Shown: positions 20,010-30,055 of the stretch, piece by piece
Layout of the letters: every line of letters starts with the position of its first letter
How positions within the stretch are numbered: the first letter of the stretch is position 1
Assembly (NCBI RefSeq): GCF_025717555.1
Contig: NZ_JAJIRP010000003.1
Location: 529,810 to 593,809 of the forward strand
Length of the DNA stretch: 64,000 nt
DNA from: Paucibacter sp. B2R-40
Lineage (GTDB): Bacteria; Pseudomonadota; Gammaproteobacteria; Burkholderiales; Burkholderiaceae_C
Reading direction: 5' to 3'
Program-made: the position numbers and the translations under genes
The notes under the pieces: model-generated
What the model was told of the DNA's origin: nothing
Database searches by the model: none
What the model saw: the letters and a program-made list of their open reading frames with translations, nothing else

Positions 20010-20104
20010 ACTTGCAAAAACCGCTCCAGCGTCCTTGCTCCGCCTTGCCGTACTCAGCGTACTGTCTGCGGCGTCGCGCCTCGCTGGAACTGTTTTGCGC
20101 AAGT
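20010..20104. repeat. Long imperfect palindrome after the SDR gene
   Basis: The outer arms TTGCAAAAACCGCTCCAGCG (from about 20012) and CGCTGGAACTGTTTTGCGCAAG (about 20082-20104) pair imperfectly. Between them lies GCCGTACTCAGCGTACTGTCTGCGGCG. This type of element is often seen between genes in Burkholderiales. It probably folds into one large RNA hairpin that insulates the galactan operon from the LysR gene. Confidence 0.6.
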
Positions 20105-20138
20105 TCTAGCACCCGAGCCCTCGCCCTACACTGAAAGC

Positions 20139-21092
20139 ATGACCGAACATCGAACCAACAAGCCCTCCGACCGCTTTGTCCGATCCCATCTGAAGACGCG
20201 GCAATTGGTCTTGCTGGTCGAACTGGGTCGGCATGGTTCCATCCTGCATGCAGCGCAGGCCGCCAACCTGACGCAGCCGGCCGCCTCCAAACTATTGGCC
20301 GAGCTGGAACATGCTTTAGGCGTGCAATTGTTCGAGCGGCTGCCGCGCGGCGTGGCGCCGACCTTGTACGGCGACGTGATGATCCGACGCGCCGGTGCCG
20401 CGCTGGCCGAGATGGACGCCGCCCATCAAGAGGTGATGGAGTTGCTGTCGGGCCTGAGTGGCCGGGTCGCGGTGGGCACAGTGATGACGCCGTCCACCTC
20501 GCTGCTGCCGGAGGCGGTCAAGCGGCTCAAGCAGAACTACCCGCGCGTCCATGTCGCGATCACGGTCGACACCAGCAAGCCGATGATTCAACGCCTGCGC
20601 GCCGGCGAACTGGACTTGGTGATCGGGCGCATTCTGGACACCGAATCGGCCGCCGTCTTGAACTTTGAGCCCCTCAATGATGAGCCACACAGCCTGATCG
20701 CGCGTGCCGGCCATCCGCTGGCCACACGGGCCAATCTGCAGCTGGCCGAGTTAGTAGGCCTGGGCTGGATCTTGCCGCCCAGCGGCAGCATCCTGCGCGA
20801 TCGGCTGACCGCCTTGTTTCTGTCCCAAGGCCTGGATCAACCGGCCGAGATTGTCGAAACCCTGGCGCTGCCGGTGATTACCAATCTACTGCTTGACAGC
20901 GACATGGTGTGCGCGCTGCCTACCGAGCTGGTGCAGCCCTATTTGGACGCCAAACTCTTGTCCATTTTGCCGATAGAACTCGGCATTCGCATGGACCTGT
21001 ACGGCATCGTGACCCGCAAGAATAACCAGCTCTCCCCTGGTGCCCTGGCCATGCTGCAGACCCTGCGGGAAGTGGCCATAACTCGGCCATAA
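20139..21092 (+). CDS. gbpR: LysR-family regulator, GbpR-like
   Basis: 317 residues: N-terminal winged helix (LVLLVELGRHGSILHAAQAANLTQPAASKLLAELEHALGVQLFER, about 26-70) and a LysR substrate-binding domain. It resembles GbpR, which controls galactose/arabinose-binding protein genes in Azospirillum and Agrobacterium, and its position beside an AraFGH-type transporter fits. It probably regulates the upstream galactan genes and the downstream TonB receptor in response to sugars. It is on the same strand as its likely targets rather than divergent from them. Confidence 0.8.
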   Translation: MTEHRTNKPSDRFVRSHLKTRQLVLLVELGRHGSILHAAQAANLTQPAASKLLAELEHALGVQLFERLPRGVAPTLYGDVMIRRAGAALAEMDAAHQEVMELLSGLSGRVAVGTVMTPSTSLLPEAVKRLKQNYPRVHVAITVDTSKPMIQRLRAGELDLVIGRILDTESAAVLNFEPLNDEPHSLIARAGHPLATRANLQLAELVGLGWILPPSGSILRDRLTALFLSQGLDQPAEIVETLALPVITNLLLDSDMVCALPTELVQPYLDAKLLSILPIELGIRMDLYGIVTRKNNQLSPGALAMLQTLREVAITRP

Positions 21093-21302
21093 CTCGGCTT
21101 TAGCTCGACCTTGAGTGAGCATGCACTGCATGCAAAGGCCTGGCATCCGAAATTCATATATTTCCTGCGAGATAAGTGATAAGACGGCATACGCCTGTGT
21201 CCTTAGCATGGCCTCCAGCAGCCAACATCAATGACAGCACTGCTGCCGGCTCGGCCTGCCCTCAGCGCTCCGCCGGTTTGTCAATATAAGAATGGACAAG
21301 AC

Positions 21303-23942
21303 ATGAGACAGAAAAAAATGGCCTGGCTGATTCGGGCAATCTTCGTGCTGCCGGCAGTCGGCGGTCAGGCGCTGGCGCAACAAGCCGCCCCTGCAGCAAA
21401 GCCGAGCGCCGAGCTTGAAGCGGTGGTGGTGACCGGCATCCGCGCCTCGGTGCGCAGTGCTTTGGCGACCAAAGAGCTGTCCAACAGCATGGTTGAGGTG
21501 ATCGCGTCTGAGGACATCGGCAAGCTGCCCGACACCACCATCGCCGAGTCTCTAGCTCGTCTGCCGGGCCTGTCGGCCGGCATCGACCGCGGCAACGCCA
21601 GCCAGATCGTGGCACGCGGCCTGGGCCCTCGTTTCGTCGGCGCGACGCTGAACGGCCGCGAGTTCGCCTCCAGCGAGCCGGACCGGGCGGTGCGCTTCGA
21701 GATGTTCCCGTCCGAATCGGTATCGGGCGCCACTGTCTACAAGACCCAATCCGCCGAGCTGATCGAAGGCGGCATCGCCACGACGATTGACTTGCAAACG
21801 GTTCAGCCCTTGGCCTACAAAGAGCGCCAGTTGGCACTGAAGGCCGATGCGCTGTATTACCAAATGGGCAGCAAGATCGACGGCGCCAAGACCACGGCAC
21901 CTCGCCTGGGTGGCATCTATGTCGATCAGTTTGCCGACCGCACCGTCGGTGTGGCGGTAGCCTTCAGCTACTTCGACCAGCCTTCCCTGGAAGACCGGGT
22001 GGAGAGCTGGGACTTCAATAACGACCATTCCGCCGACATCACCGGCGACGGCAAGATCGACAAAACCCGCTGGGGCTTCCAGACCGGCGTCAAAAAGGGC
22101 ACGAACAAGCGTTCCAGCGCCACAGGCAAGCTCGAGTACAAGCCCAATGCCGACCTCGCCATCACCGCCGACATCTACGCGGCGCGCTCCAATATTGAAG
22201 AACCGGCGCTGACCCATGTGCAAGACGGCATCGGCAACTGGGATGGCTGGCAAAGCGCGAACTTCAGCAATGTCAAGGTCGATGGCGGATACGTCACCGC
22301 CGCAACGGTCAAGGACGTGACCCTGCAGACGCTGAATTCGCTGTGGAAGCAGGACATGAAGAATTTCGCCACCGGCTTGAACGGCAAGTTCAAGACCAAT
22401 GGCTGGCAGCTCGACGCCGACATTGCCCACTCGACCGCCAGCCGCGACACGCTGTGGTCGGCCGTCGAATTGAAAAACCTGAAGTCCGGCGCCACCACCT
22501 TTGACTTCAGCAAAGACCAGTGGATGACCTATTCCAGCAATCTGGACACCGGTAATCCGGCCAACTACGCGAACCAGGTCAGTGAGACTTGGGGGCCGAC
22601 CAAGGGTGGCAAGCTGGACGACTCGCTGAACTCCCAACAACTGAGCGCCAGCCGGCTGGTGGACTGGGGCGACGTCAACAAGATCAAGTTCGGCGCCCGC
22701 GCCACCCAGCGCGAAAAGTCTTACGAGGCGATCTCCTGGAACCTTGGGCCCACGGTAACGATCCCGACCTCAGGCTTCCAACGCGCGACGGTTGACGGCC
22801 GGCCCGACTTTGTCGAACTGGTCGGCGGCTTCGCCGATGCCGTCGGCAAGTATTTCGGCCCGGCAGCACTGAGCTCGGCTGGCCGCACCTCGACCGACGC
22901 CAATCTGGTGCAAGACAACTGGCGCGCTAAAGAAAGCAATGCCGCCCTTTACGCCCAAGCCGACTTGGCCGGCCAGGCCTTCGGCGGCATGAGCTACCGC
23001 GGCAACGCTGGCCTGCGCGCCATCCACACCAGCCAGACCGGCTATGGCTACGAGCAGCGCAATGGCGGCAAGCCCACCGCCGTCTCCGATGGCACCAGCT
23101 ACACCAAGTTCCTGCCCAGCATGAACTTGATCCTGAATCTGGACGAAGAGGAAGTGAATCAGGTGCGCTTCGGCTTGGCACGTGCGATGTCGCGCGCGCC
23201 GCTGGACGTGATGAACAACGCCCACACGGTCTATATTGATCCCAAGGGGATTGACCCGACCATCGTGAGCGGCGGCAACCCGCGGCTCAAGCCGATGATG
23301 GCTGATCAGTTCGATCTGACCTTTATGCGCTTCTTCGGCAAGGGCAGCCTGGTCTCTGCCGGCCTGTTCTACAAGGAGATCAGCGACTACATCGGCATCG
23401 CTTCGGTCAAGGGCTCATTCGAAGGCAAGCCGGCCTATTTCACCCAGCAGGTCAATCGCGACGGCGGCCATGTGCGGGGCTTTGAGCTGGTCTACCAGCA
23501 GGCCTTCACTGCCTTGCCGGCGCCGTTCAACGGCTTGGGCTTGCTGAGCAACTACACCTACTCCGACAGCAATATCAAGGAGAACGGTGACCGCAGCGGC
23601 CAGAGCTTCACCCCCATCGCCACCAACGGCCTGATGAAGCACAACGGTGGCCTAACACTCTGGTACGAGCACAATGGCTTCGAGGCTCGCCTGGCGGCCA
23701 ATTACCACTCGGCCTTCAACCGCGCCCCGACCTGGGATTCGACCGCCTTCCAGCTCAACGGTGCGGAAACCTGGGTCTCATTGAATCTGTCCCAGCAGAT
23801 CACGCAGCAGATGCAGGTCCGCTTCGGGGTCGAAAATCTGACCAACCAAAAGGTCATCTACACCGATCCGATGAATGCTTACCACCAGACTAACTTCCAG
23901 TTCGGTCGGCGCTTCAATGTGGGTGTTTCTTACAAGCTCTAA
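21303..23942 (+). CDS. TonB-dependent outer-membrane receptor (galactan-type candidate)
   Basis: 879 residues from the ATG that begins MRQKKMAWL, with a signal peptide ending ALA|Q; upstream in-frame codons from 21231 are probably not translated. Plug blocks: VVVTGIRASVRSAL, IGKLPDTTIAESLARLPGL, IVARGLGPRFVGATLNGRE. The C-terminus GVSYKL has the terminal hydrophobic residue of a barrel. It is in the same carbohydrate receptor group as the one at 1706. Position next to a GbpR-like regulator and galactan genes suggests import of galactan or arabinogalactan oligomers. Confidence 0.9.
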   Translation: MRQKKMAWLIRAIFVLPAVGGQALAQQAAPAAKPSAELEAVVVTGIRASVRSALATKELSNSMVEVIASEDIGKLPDTTIAESLARLPGLSAGIDRGNASQIVARGLGPRFVGATLNGREFASSEPDRAVRFEMFPSESVSGATVYKTQSAELIEGGIATTIDLQTVQPLAYKERQLALKADALYYQMGSKIDGAKTTAPRLGGIYVDQFADRTVGVAVAFSYFDQPSLEDRVESWDFNNDHSADITGDGKIDKTRWGFQTGVKKGTNKRSSATGKLEYKPNADLAITADIYAARSNIEEPALTHVQDGIGNWDGWQSANFSNVKVDGGYVTAATVKDVTLQTLNSLWKQDMKNFATGLNGKFKTNGWQLDADIAHSTASRDTLWSAVELKNLKSGATTFDFSKDQWMTYSSNLDTGNPANYANQVSETWGPTKGGKLDDSLNSQQLSASRLVDWGDVNKIKFGARATQREKSYEAISWNLGPTVTIPTSGFQRATVDGRPDFVELVGGFADAVGKYFGPAALSSAGRTSTDANLVQDNWRAKESNAALYAQADLAGQAFGGMSYRGNAGLRAIHTSQTGYGYEQRNGGKPTAVSDGTSYTKFLPSMNLILNLDEEEVNQVRFGLARAMSRAPLDVMNNAHTVYIDPKGIDPTIVSGGNPRLKPMMADQFDLTFMRFFGKGSLVSAGLFYKEISDYIGIASVKGSFEGKPAYFTQQVNRDGGHVRGFELVYQQAFTALPAPFNGLGLLSNYTYSDSNIKENGDRSGQSFTPIATNGLMKHNGGLTLWYEHNGFEARLAANYHSAFNRAPTWDSTAFQLNGAETWVSLNLSQQITQQMQVRFGVENLTNQKVIYTDPMNAYHQTNFQFGRRFNVGVSYKL

Positions 23943-23965
23943 GTCAGGCCACGGCTGAACGGATG

Positions 23966-23999
23966 GGGCGGTGCGACTCTTCAGTCGCACCGCCCTTTT
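23966..23999 (+). terminator. Strong rho-independent terminator after the second TonB receptor
   Basis: A perfect 13-bp stem (GGGCGGTGCGACT with its complement) has a CTTC tetraloop and is followed by TTTT. It ends the plus-strand galactan module and faces a minus-strand gene. Confidence 0.93.
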
Positions 24000-24190
24000 C
24001 CGTGGATCAAGTCCTTTCGGTGCCGTCTCCATGCTCAGCTCGGTGTTCGGCAGCATGGATCTGAACGGTTCCCCGAACACGGCGTTCTGATGGGCAAGAA
24101 GGAAACGGCCGAAATTGGTCCATTCAGGGTGCCGACGCCGCCGGCAGCGGCTTACGGCCTGGTACATCTGGAGTAGGCGGCTGATGCGAC

Positions 24191-25414
24191 TCATTTGGAC
24201 GGCTCGCCGCAGGCGGGCAGCGGCATCCGATTCGACCGTTTGAACTGCAGGTCCAGCCAGTCAAAGGCAGCGTCCTGCTGCGCTGCCGTGAACTGATGGG
24301 CACCGGGCCAGATGCAAGTCTGCAAGCGCTCGGCCGCACCATAGGCCGACCAGACCTGCGCCATCTTGGCGAACGCCTGGCTCACCGAGGCTAGCGGGAA
24401 CAAGGCATCTTGTGCGCCGGCATAGAGCAGCATAGGTTTGGGCGCCGCCAGAGCGGCCACATCGGGGTAGTCCAGGTAACGCGCCAAATAGGGGTGCAGC
24501 ATGGCGAAACTGGACTGGCCCTTGAGCTGGTTGTTGCCTGGCACCATCAAGCCTTGCAAGCCGGCCATCCAGTTGACGGCGATGCTGGCCGTCACAGCGT
24601 CGGACAAGGCTGCCACCTGCCAGGCCCGCTGGGCGCCCATCGAAAAACCAAGCGCTGCGACCTGGCGGACGTCAACCTCGGGCATCTCTGCCAGAAACTT
24701 CGCCGCTTGTGCATCTTCGCTCGCGATCAAAGCGGCCCAGGAACTACCCAGATTGAACAGATTGGCCGCCAGCGCTTGTTGCGAATCACGCTCGAAGCCA
24801 GCACCGGAGCGGTCGCCCCAGCCCAGCGCATCGACCGCCAAGACCACATAACCGCGCTTGGCCAATTCGTCGCCGGGGTAATGGCCAGAAAAGTAGCGGC
24901 CAGCCCATTCGGCAGCCGCACGTTCACGGGCTGGGTTGCCCCAGGGCTGGATCAACTTCTCTTTGCCGATGTCAAAACGCGCGCCGTGATCATGCAATGC
25001 CAAAACCGCCGGAAACGGCCCTTTGCCCTTGGGCACGAGCAACAGCGCCGCGACACGGCTTTCTGCACTGACATTGAACTCAAGCTTGCGGGCGAGATAG
25101 CTGCCGCGATCCAGCTCTTCAATCACGCGGGCCGAGAACGGGGTCAGGTCTTGCCCGGGCAACAGCATCAATTCACGCGCCTTGCGCAAACCCGCCTGGG
25201 TCCAGTCCTGGGGCTTGGCGTGATGCTCGTTCGCCCAGCCCAGGCTGAAAGTCAGTTTGTCACGCAGTTGTTGGTGGAAGACCGGCAGCTGGCTCTCGGG
25301 GGCCAGCAATCCAGGGTTCTGATAATCGGCCCGGGCCGGGCCAATTTGAAGCAGGGCTAGCAAAGGCCAGGCAACGGCCAAGGATCGACGAAGACACAAA
25401 ACATGCCGCCACAT
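24191..25414 (-). CDS. Exported alpha/beta hydrolase (acetyl esterase-like)
   Basis: 407 residues from the ATG that gives MWRHVLCLRRSLAV and a signal peptide ending PARA; the frame opens at 25477 but the first 21 residues do not fit a signal. The catalytic triad is visible: Ser in GFSMGAQRA, Asp in AGAQDALFP and His in GAHQF. LALHDHGA resembles an oxyanion-hole region. It is like large bacterial esterases of the dienelactone hydrolase/acetyl-xylan-esterase clan. Position between the galactan and pectate modules suggests deacylation of plant polysaccharide, but the substrate is unknown. Confidence 0.75.
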   Translation of the reverse strand: MWRHVLCLRRSLAVAWPLLALLQIGPARADYQNPGLLAPESQLPVFHQQLRDKLTFSLGWANEHHAKPQDWTQAGLRKARELMLLPGQDLTPFSARVIEELDRGSYLARKLEFNVSAESRVAALLLVPKGKGPFPAVLALHDHGARFDIGKEKLIQPWGNPARERAAAEWAGRYFSGHYPGDELAKRGYVVLAVDALGWGDRSGAGFERDSQQALAANLFNLGSSWAALIASEDAQAAKFLAEMPEVDVRQVAALGFSMGAQRAWQVAALSDAVTASIAVNWMAGLQGLMVPGNNQLKGQSSFAMLHPYLARYLDYPDVAALAAPKPMLLYAGAQDALFPLASVSQAFAKMAQVWSAYGAAERLQTCIWPGAHQFTAAQQDAAFDWLDLQFKRSNRMPLPACGEPSK

Positions 25415-25606
25415 GGCACTGAGGCTACAAATGTTTGGCTGCACTGATGTTTTCACCAAAATTGTCTTCTTTGCCATGCAAGCCCACTGTATGCTGACAC
25501 GAGCATACCGCCGACTCAGTCAGCAGAAAAAACCAGTGCCATGGGCGAATTGTTCGGGCACCAAAAAACAGGCGCCATCACGGCGCTGATGAGAACGGAG
25601 ACAAGC

Positions 25607-27166
25607 ATGGGATCTGGCAGTAATATCAAGATCGGCACCCGCTTAGGTTTGGCGTTTGGCGTGGTGCTGTTGATCACTGCCTTGATCGCGGGCATTGGCG
25701 CCTGGCGGCTCGGCACACTAAAGGCCGCCGCCAATGATTTAGCCACCGTCGAGATGGAGCGCAGCAGCTTAGCTGCGCGCTGGTCGGCCAATATCAATCT
25801 GAACTGGGTTCGCACCTCGGCCGCCTTGTTCGCCAGCGACGCCGCCTATGTCAAGGCCTTGCAAGCCGACATGGAAGCCACCTCCAAGCTGATAGGCGAG
25901 ACCCAAAAGCAGTTGGAGCCCCTGATTACCGACACCAAGGGCAAAGACTTGCTGGCCGACATCAGCAAGGCGCGCGAGATCTACCGTGGGCCACGCAGTG
26001 AGTTGATGAAAAAGAAGCTGGCGGGAGAAGATGTCGCAGAAGCGGTCAAGTCGAATCTGCAACCCTTGGCCATGACCTATTTGGCCGCGCTCGACAAGCT
26101 CGATCAGCATATGGATCAGATGCTGAGCAAGAGTCAGGCCGAAACCAATGCCGTGGCCCAGACCGGTCAATGGATGTTGGGTCTGGGTGCCGTTCTGTCC
26201 TTGGGCCTGGGCCTGGGATTTGCCATCGTGGCGACCCGCGCCATCACGCGCCCGATCAGCCAGGCGGTGAGTTCGGCTCAAGCGATCAGCGACGGCGACC
26301 TGTCTGTGAGCATTGCCACACAGGGCAGTGACGAATCCGCGCAGATGCTGCAAGCCTTGTTGGCCATGCGTGACAAGCTCGCCCACATCGTCGGCGAGGT
26401 CAGGGAGAACGCCGAGGGCGTCTCCACTGCCAGCGCCGAAATTGCGCAGGGCAACCATGATTTGAGCGCGCGCACCGAGATGCAGGCCAGCGCCATCCAG
26501 CAGACGGCTGCGTCAATGGAAGAGTTGGGCGCCACCGTCAAGCAAAACGCGGCGAACGCTCACCAAGCCAATCAGATGGCCTTGACGGCATCCAACGTGG
26601 CCATCAAAGCCGGCGATGTCGTCAACGAAGTGGTCGAGACGATGAAGGGGATCAACGACAGCTCCAAACGCATTGCCGACATCATCACCGTGATCGACGG
26701 CATCGCCTTTCAGACCAATATCCTGGCCCTCAACGCCGCCGTGGAAGCGGCGCGGGCCGGCGAGCAGGGGCGCGGCTTCGCAGTGGTGGCGTCCGAAGTG
26801 CGCAGCTTGGCGGGGCGTTCGGCCGAGGCTGCCAAGGAGATCAAGTCATTGATCAGCACCAGCGTCGAGCGGGTCGAGTTGGGCAGCAGCTTGGTCGACC
26901 GAGCAGGTGTGACGATGACCGAGGTCGTGGCCTCGATTCAGAAAGTCACCCACATCATGGGCGAGATCAGCGCCGCCAGCAGCGAGCAAAGTTCGGGCGT
27001 TTCGCAAATCGGCTCGGCGGTACAGCAGATGGACCAGGTGACGCAGCAGAACTCCGCCTTGGTCGAAGAGATGGCGGCGGCGGCCAGCAGTTTGCGCCTC
27101 CAGGCCCAGGCCTTGGTGCAGGTCATGGCGATCTTCAAGTTGGCGGATAGGCGCGCTCATCGCTAA
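25607..27166 (+). CDS. Methyl-accepting chemotaxis protein
   Basis: 519 residues. The ATG at 25607 follows AACGGAG and gives [14 protein letters not shown]; the frame opens at 25541. Layout: N-terminal membrane helix (about 14-33), helical periplasmic domain of four-helix-bundle size (about 35-190), second helix, HAMP, and a methyl-accepting domain with the highly conserved [35 protein letters not shown] hairpin tip. No CheR-tethering pentapeptide at the end. It lies 9 bases from a sensor kinase gene inside the pectin island, so it may sense sugars or acids from pectin. Confidence 0.93.
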   Translation: MGSGSNIKIGTRLGLAFGVVLLITALIAGIGAWRLGTLKAAANDLATVEMERSSLAARWSANINLNWVRTSAALFASDAAYVKALQADMEATSKLIGETQKQLEPLITDTKGKDLLADISKAREIYRGPRSELMKKKLAGEDVAEAVKSNLQPLAMTYLAALDKLDQHMDQMLSKSQAETNAVAQTGQWMLGLGAVLSLGLGLGFAIVATRAITRPISQAVSSAQAISDGDLSVSIATQGSDESAQMLQALLAMRDKLAHIVGEVRENAEGVSTASAEIAQGNHDLSARTEMQASAIQQTAASMEELGATVKQNAANAHQANQMALTASNVAIKAGDVVNEVVETMKGINDSSKRIADIITVIDGIAFQTNILALNAAVEAARAGEQGRGFAVVASEVRSLAGRSAEAAKEIKSLISTSVERVELGSSLVDRAGVTMTEVVASIQKVTHIMGEISAASSEQSSGVSQIGSAVQQMDQVTQQNSALVEEMAAAASSLRLQAQALVQVMAIFKLADRRAHR

Positions 27167-27175
27167 GCGTCGCTC

Positions 27176-30055
27176 ATGCGTACACCACGGCCCATCAGCC
27201 GTACTTCCGTGGCCCGCTTCCTTGGCTTTTGGGGGTACTGGCTGAAGGCTTTGCTGCTTGCCTTCTGGCTCGTTTGCACTGCCAAGGCTGGGGCGCAAGC
27301 CACCCAACAGACGCAGCCAAACAAGCCGCCTCAGACGGCAGCTGAGAGCGAGTCAGCACCAGCCGCGAGAGTCATGCTGCTGGTGTCCTACCACGCCGGC
27401 ATGGCCTGGAGTGACGAGCAAATCGCCGGCTTGCGTCGCGAACTGGGCCGGTATGAGCGGCCCCTCAAGCTGAGCCTGGACTTTCTTGACACCAAGAATG
27501 TGCAACCGCTGCCCGCTTATCAGCAACAGTTCGAAGACCTGCTGCTGAGCAAGTACGGCCTCACGCCGCCGCGCCTGCTACTGGCCACCGATGATGATGC
27601 GCTGGACTTAGCCCTGCGCATGCGGGCCCGCCATTTCCCGGCTGTGCCGATTTTGTTCTCCGGCGTTTCGGGCAGTCGCCGGGCCAGCCTGCAGGATGAG
27701 GGCAACATCAGTGGTGTATTCGATGACGTCGACGACAGCCAAAACCTCGCCTTGATGTTGAAACTGCTACCGCGAACCAAACGGGCCGTGATCGTGCACG
27801 ACCAAAGCAGAACCAGCCTGGCCCAAGTGAGCAGCCTCGCGCCTGTTTTGGCCCAGCACCCCGGCCTGCAGGTCGAACATCTGACGCGGATGTCGGTGCA
27901 GGAGGTACAGACCCGTTTGCGGGCCTTGAGCGGCACCGATCTCGTATTGGCCCTGCCCTTCAATCTCGACGCCCAGGGTCGCGTCATCAGCCACGAGGAG
28001 GCCAGCGAACTCTGGGCCGAAGCTGCAGCGGCCCCGTTGACGGTCACGCGCGACGTCAGCATGCGGCCGGGTGTATTGGGCGGCTTTCTGGTCACCGGCC
28101 GCCAGCAGGGCGAACATCTGGGCCGGCTTGCCGTGCAGGTCTTGCAGGGCAAAAACGCAGATGAACTGCCGATGTTGACCGGCCTGGGTGTGCCAACTTT
28201 CGAACACCAACAACTGCGCCGCTGGGGCATTGACGAGGCCGCCTTGCCCAAAAGTGCCGTGGTACTGCATCGCCCAATCAATTGGTGGGCCGATTTGCGG
28301 CCCTATCTGGGCTGGTTGTTCAGCCTGTTTGGCAGCTTGCTGGTCATCATCGCGCTCTTGATCAACGGAATTCGACTGCGCCACCGCTCGGAGCAGGCCA
28401 TGCGGCAAAGCACTCAAAATTATCTGGCGCTGTTCAACAGCAGCAGCGACGCCATACTGGTGCGCGACGGCAAAAGCCTGGCCATCATCGACGTCAATCC
28501 GCGTTTTTGCAGCCTCTATGGCTATAGCCCGGATGAAGCCCGTTTGCTCAGCGCATCGCAACTCAGCGACGAAGCCAACTTCTACACCGGCGCCATGGTG
28601 GCCGAGCGAATCGACAAGGCCAGAAACGAAGGGCCGCAGTTTTTTGAATGGCGTTCGCGCCGCAAAGATGGCAGCCATTTTTGGGCCGACGTATCGCTGA
28701 CCTCCTTCAAACTACCGGAGGGCGAACGCATCATTTCCACGGTACGCGATATCTCCGACCGCAAACAGTTGGAGACACAAGCCCAGGCCTTCCAGCATCA
28801 AGTCAAGCAGATTTATCAAAACCTGCCGGTGGCGGTGTTTGTCATCGATGCCCTGCACCGGGTGAGCTTCTGGAATGAGCAGATGACGCGGCTGACCGGG
28901 GTCGAGGCAAAAGACATCATCGGCAGTCATGAGGCTTGGCGCGGCATCTACCCTACGGCCCGACCTTGCCTGGTTGATGCGGTGGTGGACGGCCTTGGCG
29001 TCGAAAGCCTGACTCAGCTCTACGGCGACCAACTCCGCAGCAGTGATGAGGTGCTGGGGGCAATGGAAGGCGAGTCCTGTATTCCCGCGCAGGGCGAACG
29101 CGCCGAGCTTTGGCTGCGCTTTTGCGCGGCGCCCTTGCGTGACGAGCAGGGTCAGGTGGTCGGGGCGATTGAAACCGTGATCGACGTGACGGTTCTCAAA
29201 CGCACGCAAGAAAGCCTGCAGGCCCTCAATCAACAATTGGAGGCCCGCGTTGAGGCGCGCAGCCATGAGTTGGAGCTGGCCATGGAGCAACTGCTGCAGG
29301 CCGACAAGATGGCCGCGCTGGGCAGCTTGGTCGCCGGTGTAGCGCATGAGCTGAACACGCCGCTGGGCAATGTACTGACCGTCGCCTCGACGATAGCGGA
29401 CACCAGCAAGGCCTTTGGCCAAGAATTGCTCGGTGGCCGCCTGCGCCGCGCCGAGGTTGAGGCTCGCTTGAACCAATTGCATGAAGCCAGCCTGCTGATC
29501 GAGCGCAACGCCAAGCGTGCGGCCAAGCTGGTGGCGGATTTCAAACAAATCGCGGTGGATCAAAGCAGCACGCATCGACGTGAATTTGCCTTGCAGGATC
29601 TGGTCAATGACACCCTGTCGATGCTGAGCAGCAGCCACCTGCTGGGCCAGGTGCAAATTCAAGTCGATATCGACCCCGGCATTCACCTGCACAGCTTCCC
29701 CGGGCCGCTGGAACAAATTCTCAGTCATCTGCTGACGAATTCCGTCAAACATGGCTTTGAGGCACAGGCCGAAGGCTGCATCACCATTCAAGCGCAGGCA
29801 CAGGGCACTGAGGTCTCCATCAGCTATGCCGACAATGGCTGTGGCATAGCGCCGGCCGCACTGCGCCATCTTTTCGAGCCTTTTTATACGACCCGGTTCG
29901 GCCAGGGCGGCAGCGGCCTGGGCCTCTACATCGTCTACAACCTCGTCACCAGCGTCTTGGGCGGACGCATTGAAGTCAGCAGCAAGCCAGGGTTTGGATG
30001 CCGCTTCGACCTGCATCTGCCACTGTATTTGGACTCGCGCCCGGTCGAAATTTAG
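27176..30055 (+). CDS. Membrane sensor histidine kinase with periplasmic binding-protein domain and PAS repeats
   Basis: 959 residues. An N-terminal membrane helix is followed by a periplasmic domain (about 60-360) that resembles ABC-type substrate-binding folds: VMLLVSYHAGMAWSDEQIAGL, LLLATDDDALDLAL, FPAVPILFSGVSG. Then comes a transmembrane helix (LFSLFGSLLVIIALLING), two PAS/PAC units (SSSDAILVRDG and VAVFVIDALHRVSF), a coiled coil, HisKA with GVAHELNTPLGNVL, and HATPase with NSVKHGF, DNGCGI and GSGLGLYI. No response regulator is adjacent. It is probably co-transcribed with the chemoreceptor; the signal is unknown. Confidence 0.9.
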   Translation: MRTPRPISRTSVARFLGFWGYWLKALLLAFWLVCTAKAGAQATQQTQPNKPPQTAAESESAPAARVMLLVSYHAGMAWSDEQIAGLRRELGRYERPLKLSLDFLDTKNVQPLPAYQQQFEDLLLSKYGLTPPRLLLATDDDALDLALRMRARHFPAVPILFSGVSGSRRASLQDEGNISGVFDDVDDSQNLALMLKLLPRTKRAVIVHDQSRTSLAQVSSLAPVLAQHPGLQVEHLTRMSVQEVQTRLRALSGTDLVLALPFNLDAQGRVISHEEASELWAEAAAAPLTVTRDVSMRPGVLGGFLVTGRQQGEHLGRLAVQVLQGKNADELPMLTGLGVPTFEHQQLRRWGIDEAALPKSAVVLHRPINWWADLRPYLGWLFSLFGSLLVIIALLINGIRLRHRSEQAMRQSTQNYLALFNSSSDAILVRDGKSLAIIDVNPRFCSLYGYSPDEARLLSASQLSDEANFYTGAMVAERIDKARNEGPQFFEWRSRRKDGSHFWADVSLTSFKLPEGERIISTVRDISDRKQLETQAQAFQHQVKQIYQNLPVAVFVIDALHRVSFWNEQMTRLTGVEAKDIIGSHEAWRGIYPTARPCLVDAVVDGLGVESLTQLYGDQLRSSDEVLGAMEGESCIPAQGERAELWLRFCAAPLRDEQGQVVGAIETVIDVTVLKRTQESLQALNQQLEARVEARSHELELAMEQLLQADKMAALGSLVAGVAHELNTPLGNVLTVASTIADTSKAFGQELLGGRLRRAEVEARLNQLHEASLLIERNAKRAAKLVADFKQIAVDQSSTHRREFALQDLVNDTLSMLSSSHLLGQVQIQVDIDPGIHLHSFPGPLEQILSHLLTNSVKHGFEAQAEGCITIQAQAQGTEVSISYADNGCGIAPAALRHLFEPFYTTRFGQGGSGLGLYIVYNLVTSVLGGRIEVSSKPGFGCRFDLHLPLYLDSRPVEI

